Shown here: positions 63,030 through 64,000 of the stretch, in pieces
Position numbering within the stretch: the stretch's first letter is position 1
How the letters are laid out: the number at the start of each line of letters is the position of its first letter
Assembly: GCA_023397475.1 (NCBI GenBank)
Contig: JAEWUD010000056.1
Location: forward strand, 1-64,000
From: Bacillota bacterium
GTDB lineage: Bacteria; Bacillota; Clostridia; Saccharofermentanales; Saccharofermentanaceae
Length of the DNA: 64,000 nt
Direction: 5' to 3'
Made by a program: the position numbers and the translations under genes
The notes under the pieces: generated by a model
Told to the model about the DNA's origin: nothing
What the model saw: only the letters and a program-made list of their open reading frames with translations
Databases searched by the model: none

Positions 63030-64000
63030 CGCCGGACTTGTCGATGTATTTTACTTTGTTTTTAATCGGTGAAGTTTCGTATATCATCGCGGCAATTGCG
63101 GTGATTCTGATTCCGGTTTATACGCGAAAAGAATTGCACTTCGGAGTGCGGATTCCACCGGAACATACAAATGATCCGGAGATTATTTCGATGCGCCGCG
63201 GATATATACTCTGGATGAGCGCAATCTTTCTGGTTGTTCTTGTCGCGGGAGTCCTTTTTTATCTGGCTATGCCGAGACGGACAATGCTTCTCATTTTGTA
63301 TCAACCGATCACACTTCTCGCGGCGCAGTTCTTCGTTTATCTTCCGTTCTGGAGAACGTCGCTTCGCCTTAAGAAAGAGAAATCCTGGCGAGTTTCTTTT
63401 ATCGGTGTCTCCGGTATTGGCGCATCCGCCAACGGCGGTCGAGGGAATCTTCGTGAAATGCCTTACGGTTGGTATATTGCGTCAAGTGCGATCTGTCTGT
63501 TATCTGTTATCATCTCGCTCTGGTACTATCCTCAACTTCCGGATATTCTTATCAAGCACTGGGATATCAATATGCAGCCGGATGCTTGGGCACCGAAGAC
63601 AATCGGCGGTGTTTTAGCTATGCCGATCGTAGCATTTGCCATGGTTCTTCTCATGCTGGGATCGAACGTTCTTCTTTATTACTCGAAATTACAAGTCTCC
63701 GCAGAAAATCCGGTTCTTTCCCTGGCGCAACATCGAATCTATCGGCGACTGATCAGTCATGCGCTGGGTCTTGATGCTTTGGTTTTAGCAATACTCTTTC
63801 TGATCCTTTTGCCACAAACACTGAACCTGGTTACGCCCGACGCCGGCTCGTTCGGTGTGATCATCTTTGTATTTACCGTAGCAATGTGTCTCCCGCCGAT
63901 CCTTATCTCTGTGAAAGCCGGTCAGGCCGGATGTAAGCTTCATCCGAATCTTTCGGAGGACGAAATTCATAAGGGAGAGAGCCTCGCCCTGAAAGTGATA
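63026..64000 (+). CDS. DUF1648-containing membrane protein, 3' incomplete
   Basis: At least 325 residues before the window ends. Many hydrophobic helices and a DUF1648-like segment (LPDILIKHWDINMQPDAWAPK; IP-x-HW and K pattern). Similar proteins (SdpI or DUF5808-related) are often encoded next to YtrA-type regulators and may be immunity or transport factors. Starts inside the regulator stop, so translationally coupled. Exact role and C-terminus not visible. Confidence 0.8.
   Translation, partial: MTPDLSMYFTLFLIGEVSYIIAAIAVILIPVYTRKELHFGVRIPPEHTNDPEIISMRRGYILWMSAIFLVVLVAGVLFYLAMPRRTMLLILYQPITLLAAQFFVYLPFWRTSLRLKKEKSWRVSFIGVSGIGASANGGRGNLREMPYGWYIASSAICLLSVIISLWYYPQLPDILIKHWDINMQPDAWAPKTIGGVLAMPIVAFAMVLLMLGSNVLLYYSKLQVSAENPVLSLAQHRIYRRLISHALGLDALVLAILFLILLPQTLNLVTPDAGSFGVIIFVFTVAMCLPPILISVKAGQAGCKLHPNLSEDEIHKGESLALKVI

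Overview
This 64 kb window is typical of a mid-GC, walled, low-complexity Bacillota chromosome, most likely a clostridial-type fermenter. That placement is inferred from gene content and not from any marker gene. Supporting features are a CIRCE operator in front of hsp20, the cdaA/cdaR-glmM-glmS cluster, a BMP-type nucleoside ABC transporter, strong AGGAGG ribosome-binding sites and many ATGA-overlapping gene pairs. Secreted carbohydrate-related proteins (a GH5 cellulase anchored by a C-terminal membrane helix, a beta-propeller/InlB-repeat surface protein and a giant Ig-like/DUF4214 protein) suggest a plant-fibre or biofilm lifestyle. Catalase, a lipoprotein MsrAB and a C30-type carotenoid operon point to oxidative exposure. 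I found no rRNA, tRNA, CRISPR array, prophage or transposase.

Layout. 1-8.0 kb: a 75-bp palindromic repeat array, msrAB, the giant surface protein, and a second 75-bp array of seven units abutting a 5'-truncated ORF. 8.1-10.7 kb: TetR-flavodoxin-FMN_bind operon with a clear operator, a long inverted repeat, and a VanZ-like protein. 11-23.7 kb: a frameshifted folD, GNAT and XRE genes, small membrane proteins, a surface protein, peptidase E, catalase and a decayed iron-alcohol dehydrogenase. 23.7-31.9 kb: divergent oxidoreductases, a three-gene zinc-ribbon operon, XRE regulator, uppP and VOC protein. 32.1-35.1 kb: marR-crtN-crtM. 35.4-40.8 kb: hsp20 (CIRCE), cupin, a split permease with a fused ferredoxin domain divergent from a Crp/Fnr regulator, an epimerase fragment, PPOX and DUF3795 proteins, and an amber-interrupted WYL regulator. 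40.9-51.3 kb: the cellulase, an HSL esterase, a two-gene AmmeMemoRadiSam system, MATE, PHP, nagA and a second Crp/Fnr. 51.4-61.6 kb: xpt plus the purine-nucleoside ABC system, then a CdaA-CdaR fusion with glmM and glmS. 61.6-64 kb: PPK2, and a YtrA-type GntR regulator with a DUF1648 membrane protein that runs off the end.

Functional links. nagA, glmM and glmS serve amino-sugar and peptidoglycan precursor supply, together with uppP for the lipid carrier and the c-di-AMP cyclase for wall and osmotic control. xpt and the BMP transporter form a purine salvage module. The most unusual elements are the two strictly 75-bp palindromic arrays that share a 12-nt core but carry different hairpin arms, the CdaA-CdaR fusion, the permease-ferredoxin fusion under a putative Crp/Fnr palindrome, and the uncharacterised zinc-ribbon operon. 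Four genes (folD, Fe-ADH, an epimerase, a WYL regulator) are interrupted. That means either real decay or sequence errors.
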